Assembly (NCBI GenBank): GCA_023439545.1 | Contig: JAEXNT010000042.1 | Location: 124,001-188,000, forward strand | Origin: Bacillota bacterium | Lineage (GTDB): Bacteria > Bacillota > Clostridia > Acetivibrionales > DTU013 | Length of the DNA stretch: 64,000 bases | Reading direction: 5' to 3' | Part shown: positions 62,908-64,000 of the stretch, in pieces | Numbering within the stretch: the stretch's first letter is position 1 | How the letters are laid out: each line of letters starts with the position of its first letter | Notes under the pieces: model-generated | The model's input: only the letters and a program-made list of their open reading frames with translations | The model's database searches: none | What the model was told of the DNA's origin: nothing | Translations under genes and position numbers: made by a program

Positions 62908-64000
62908 ATATTCAGCTTGCAAGGAATGGTATTAGAATATGTGGAAAGGAAGAAATTTTGTTATGCTCGTCCTTTTTCTACTTCAGGATTCCCCCAAAAG
63001 AGTGGGAATCCCGTGCGAAATTGATTTCCTCGCTAGGCTATAATTGTGTGGATGTCTATTTTCCATGGAATTTCCATGAAACAGAACCGGGAATTTTTGA
63101 TTTTTCCGAGGAACGTGATATTGAACGGTTTTTAGAGATCTGTGAAAGAAACAGCTTGTTCGTTGTTGCCCGCCCGGGCCCCTATATCTGCGCGGAATGG
63201 GATGGGGGCGGTTTACCTGCATGGGTGCTCAGCGAATATGAAATCAGACAAAACGACAAGGGTTATCTTGCTGAAGTAGAAAAATGGTTCGATACAATTC
63301 TGCCGATTATTGCAAAGCATCAGATTGATGATAGGGGAAACGGCTGCGTTATCTTTTTGCAGTTGGAGAATGAACTCGATTTTTTCGACTGCAGTGATGC
63401 GGAGGGGTATATTGAAAATCTTAAAAAAATGGCCCTTTCCAACGGGATCGGCGTTCCCTTGTTCGTGTGTGCCGGACAGGGCGATGTAAAACGCAGCGGA
63501 GGTTTGACGGACGGGGTCATTCCGGCCTTTAATTTCTACCCCTCATTGTCTGACGAAACATTTGACTACAATATTTCACAATACGCCAAGTATATACACA
63601 AAAGGAATCTGCCCTTTTTGGTAAGTGAGACGGATCGGAAGCATAGCGTTTTGAAAAGGGAACTGCTGACTGGAGCTAAACTGCTCGGAGCTTACAACCA
63701 GATAGGAGGATCGAATTTTGCCTATTATCAATCGGTTAACAATTGGGGAACCCCGCTTTCGTTGATTTGCACGATGTATGATTTCGACGGAATCGTCGAT
63801 AATCTCGGGCATTGTACAAAAGAGGCGGATGAAGCGCTCCTGCTGTCGGAAATGATACTTGTATTCGGTAGGAAATTAGCGGCGGCCGAATATTGTGAAA
63901 TGAAAAGCCCCTTTGCCTTCAAAGAAAAAGGCGTGTCATTCACAAATGCTGTCAATTTGGCTGACGACAGCGGGCGACTCATATGTGTGAGAAACGTTAA
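62904..64000 (+). CDS. GH35-like beta-galactosidase, 3' end outside window
   Basis: 365 codons are visible, open to the last base. The GH35 signature region VARPGPYICAEWDGGGLPAW begins near residue 90. Acid/base Glu157 lies in LQLENEL and the likely nucleophile Glu242 in LVSETD. The barrel start (FRIPPKEWESRAKLISSLGY, NCVDVYFPWNFHE) is typical. No signal peptide, so intracellular hydrolysis of imported beta-galactosides is predicted. The ATG overlaps the AraC stop by four bases. Confidence 0.9.
   Translation, partial: MNIQLARNGIRICGKEEILLCSSFFYFRIPPKEWESRAKLISSLGYNCVDVYFPWNFHETEPGIFDFSEERDIERFLEICERNSLFVVARPGPYICAEWDGGGLPAWVLSEYEIRQNDKGYLAEVEKWFDTILPIIAKHQIDDRGNGCVIFLQLENELDFFDCSDAEGYIENLKKMALSNGIGVPLFVCAGQGDVKRSGGLTDGVIPAFNFYPSLSDETFDYNISQYAKYIHKRNLPFLVSETDRKHSVLKRELLTGAKLLGAYNQIGGSNFAYYQSVNNWGTPLSLICTMYDFDGIVDNLGHCTKEADEALLLSEMILVFGRKLAAAEYCEMKSPFAFKEKGVSFTNAVNLADDSGRLICVRNV

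Noticed and set aside
1..64000. tRNA, rRNA, insertion sequences, phage genes and toxin-antitoxin pairs
   Set aside because: Read through by eye on both strands; nothing convincing found. A covariance-model scan would be decisive for RNAs.

Overview
The window looks like chromosomal DNA of a plant-polysaccharide-degrading, Gram-positive anaerobe, most likely a member of the Clostridia. The evidence is two S-layer-homology (SLH) surface proteins, five lipobox substrate-binding or secreted lipoproteins, YesM/YesN-type two-component genes, strong AGGAGG-type ribosome binding sites with frequent TTG and GTG starts, and a GH5 enzyme closely resembling Clostridium thermocellum CelC. Paenibacillus-like Firmicutes are a less likely alternative. 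No rRNA, tRNA, CRISPR array, transposase or phage gene was recognised. Almost everything concerns sensing, importing and breaking down glycans or unusual sugar-like acids.

Layout. 1-2808: 3' end of an SLH surface protein. 2956-6372: GH5-GH16 beta-glucanase operon (minus strand) with a divergent AraC regulator, followed by a broken remnant. 6841-9052: membrane acyltransferase and a two-domain VOC protein. 9443-17107: arabinofuranoside operon (GH51-like enzyme, LplB/YtcP-type permeases, binding protein, second GH51, small zinc-ribbon protein). 17313-22229: histidine kinase, response regulator and a binding protein without its own permeases. 22299-36586: a divergently organised catabolic locus. 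On the minus strand are a GntR regulator and a TIM-barrel protein. On the plus strand are two permeases, a Gfo/Idh/MocA oxidoreductase, a TIM-barrel isomerase-like protein, a binding protein, a PPC-domain protein, a GH2 enzyme, a zinc dehydrogenase, an HMG-CoA-lyase homologue, an HMG-CoA-reductase homologue and a D-2-hydroxyacid dehydrogenase. 36898-41535: flavodoxin-like protein, short-chain dehydrogenase, rifampin ADP-ribosyltransferase (Arr) and a MalT-like LuxR activator. 41783-47176: a 1797-residue multidomain SLH protein. 47704-48837: DUF362/ferredoxin protein behind a MerR-type promoter. 48923-51815: GH127-like enzyme with a divergent AraC regulator. 52033-61787: a second catabolic operon (metallo-beta-lactamase-fold hydrolase, Tm-1-like ATP-binding protein, RuBisCO-like protein, triosephosphate-isomerase homologue, class II aldolase, GntR regulator, short response regulator, two permeases, binding protein). 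62014-64000: AraC regulator and the start of a GH35-like beta-galactosidase that runs off the window.

Two loci could be undescribed pathways. The first (24262-36586) places an HMG-CoA reductase and an HMG-CoA lyase homologue, both with most catalytic residues intact, at the end of a sugar-ABC operon. The pair is the same as the mvaAB mevalonate-degradation pair of Pseudomonas mevalonii. It may therefore oxidise a branched alcohol to an acyl-CoA and cleave it. The second (52033-56841) combines a RuBisCO-like protein with a TIM homologue and a class II aldolase, reminiscent of apionate/acid-sugar pathways, but without a recognisable kinase; the Tm-1-like ATP-binding protein is the candidate replacement. 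These pathway assignments are inferences from gene content. Family assignments rest on motifs read by eye.
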